DNA of 13,134 bases from assembly GCA_038528605.1 (NCBI GenBank), contig JBCBEP010000097.1, positions 1 to 13,134 of the forward strand, given 5' to 3'. Shown here one piece after another: positions 12,157 through 13,134 of this stretch (the first letter of the stretch is position 1; each line of letters starts with the position of its first letter). This stretch comes from Thermohalobaculum sp038528605 (GTDB lineage Bacteria; Pseudomonadota; Alphaproteobacteria; Rhodobacterales; Rhodobacteraceae). The notes beneath the pieces were generated by a model. The model was not told the origin of the DNA and ran no database searches. It saw only the letters and a program-made list of their open reading frames with translations. The position numbers were made by a program, and so were the translations under genes.

Positions 12157-13134
12157 TCAGGCGAGCGCTTCCTCGGCGGTTGCGGGACGGCCGCTGGCCG
12201 TGGCGGCCAGTCGGCGCTCGATCACCATCTGCCGGCCCTCGATGGTGGCGACCTTGTCCTCCTGCGAGAGGCGCAGTTCCGGGGCTGCGGCACCCGCCGC
12301 CACGGCATCCGAGAGCGTCGTGCGCCCCAGCCATTCCCGCGCCGCGCTGGTCGCGATGTCGATGTCGGTGAAGCGCTGCAGGGTATCGAGCGCGACGGTG
12401 TAGACGCCTTCCTCCGGCTGCAGGATCACCGCTTCGCGGAACACCTCCACCAGGCCCGCGACGGCCCCGACGGCGTTTGCCACATCCGCATGCTCGGGCA
12501 CCGCGGGCTCGGTGAGGAGGGCCTTTGCCACCGCCGGGTAGTAGATCGGGGCGGCCGCGCCGAGGCCCACGAGCGGGGCAGCGAGGCGGATCGCGGGCGC
12601 GAGGATGCCCTGCGGTGCGCCGCCCATCTGCCGGTCGAGCGCGGCGGCGATGGCGGGGGAGGTGGCCAACCCTTCCTCCGGCAGGCCCGCGGCGGTTGCG
12701 GTTGCCTCGATCAGGCACTCGGCGGAGCGTCGGATAAGGGTGGCCATCACCTCCTCCGCCAGCGCTGCGCCGTCCGGTGCGAGGGGCGCGCCGAGGCGTG
12801 TCTTGCGGCGGGCGAAGAGGGTGGCGGCGGCCTCGGCCGTTGCCCGGTCCCAGGCGGTGTGGCGGCCGAGGACATGGGCAGCGTCGGACGGGGTGAAGGC
12901 GGCGAGGCGGACGGCGCCGCGGGCGGCAAGACGGTCGAGCGCCGCGCGGCTGGCCCGGTCCGCCACCAGCCGGTCGAGCGCTGCGGGGCCTGCCGAGAGC
13001 CGCTCCGCCAGCGCCCGTTCGGCTGCGCCGGCGCGGGGGTCGAGCATGCTGCCGCGGGCGAGGTGGACGAAGCGGCCGGCGCTCTCCTCCACCCGCGGTG
13101 CGCTGGCCTGCCGGTCCAGTGTTTCGGCCACGAG
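12157..13134 (-). CDS. Hydantoinase/oxoprolinase-family protein, C-terminal part (partial, 5' end off window)
   Basis: The frame is open from the right edge to a stop at 12157, covering 325 residues that match the C-terminal half of hydantoinase/oxoprolinase (HyuA-type) proteins, normally about 650-700 long. These use ATP to open 5-oxoproline, N-methylhydantoin and similar lactams, often with a HyuB partner. Recognisable parts are AAFTPSDAAHVLGRHTAWD, which is typical of this family, the Gly/Ala-rich VGLGAAAPIYYPAVA, and PEHADVANAVGAVAG, corresponding to the last part of the actin/Hsc70-like ATPase domain. A GTG at 13131 could begin an isolated C-terminal protein, but since the frame continues to the last base and the ATP-binding N-terminus is missing, truncation by the window is far more likely. 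It converges on the hydantoin operon. Confidence 0.8.
   Translation of the reverse strand, partial: LVAETLDRQASAPRVEESAGRFVHLARGSMLDPRAGAAERALAERLSAGPAALDRLVADRASRAALDRLAARGAVRLAAFTPSDAAHVLGRHTAWDRATAEAAATLFARRKTRLGAPLAPDGAALAEEVMATLIRRSAECLIEATATAAGLPEEGLATSPAIAAALDRQMGGAPQGILAPAIRLAAPLVGLGAAAPIYYPAVAKALLTEPAVPEHADVANAVGAVAGLVEVFREAVILQPEEGVYTVALDTLQRFTDIDIATSAAREWLGRTTLSDAVAAGAAAPELRLSQEDKVATIEGRQMVIERRLAATASGRPATAEEALA

Noticed and set aside
12157..13131. Reading the right-end gene as a complete short protein or a pseudogene
   Set aside because: The frame continues to the last base of the window, so truncation by the window edge is sufficient explanation.

Overview
The window is GC-rich, densely coded bacterial chromosomal DNA. 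Pyrroloquinoline quinone (PQQ) synthesis genes, a periplasmic c-type cytochrome, a DUF2061 protein and a hydantoin operon together suggest an alphaproteobacterium, probably of the Rhodobacterales. That placement is inferred from gene content and style, because no taxonomic marker gene is present. No tRNA, rRNA, CRISPR array, insertion sequence or prophage was recognised.

Left part (1-2684, all minus strand): a periplasmic sorbosone/aldose-type PQQ dehydrogenase is followed, with overlapping stop and start, by a mono-haem cytochrome c. After a 120-nt gap come pqqA (32 codons) and pqqB, which runs off the left edge. The layout puts a PQQ enzyme, its likely electron acceptor and cofactor synthesis side by side.

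A 342-nt divergent intergenic region (2685-3026) has an unusually AT-rich half holding a good promoter candidate, a perfect palindrome and a short direct repeat. It drives a small secreted protein of unknown function with four cysteines in two similar halves (3027-3392). A perfect 15-bp inverted repeat lies at the end of that gene and overlaps the last codons of the convergent cupin gene.

Middle (3429-4757, minus strand): DUF2061 membrane protein, class II aldolase/adducin-like protein and small cupin protein, probably co-transcribed. A short divergent region with overlapping inverted repeats separates them from an XRE-type regulator.

Right part (4877-12152, plus strand): the XRE regulator is followed by six tightly packed genes. 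They encode a YtcJ-like amidohydrolase, an agmatinase-family ureohydrolase, a D-type N-carbamoyl-amino-acid hydrolase, a flavin-reductase-like protein, a dihydropyrimidinase/D-hydantoinase and an Asp/Glu/hydantoin racemase. Four of the five junctions are overlapping stop/start codons. Racemase, hydantoinase and carbamoylase form the classical route from a hydantoin to a D-amino acid. The other three enzymes suggest a larger natural substrate, possibly with a guanidino or ureido group. A convergent, right-truncated hydantoinase/oxoprolinase-family gene (12157-13134, minus) adds a second, probably ATP-dependent, lactam-opening enzyme. No transporter for the substrate is visible in the window.
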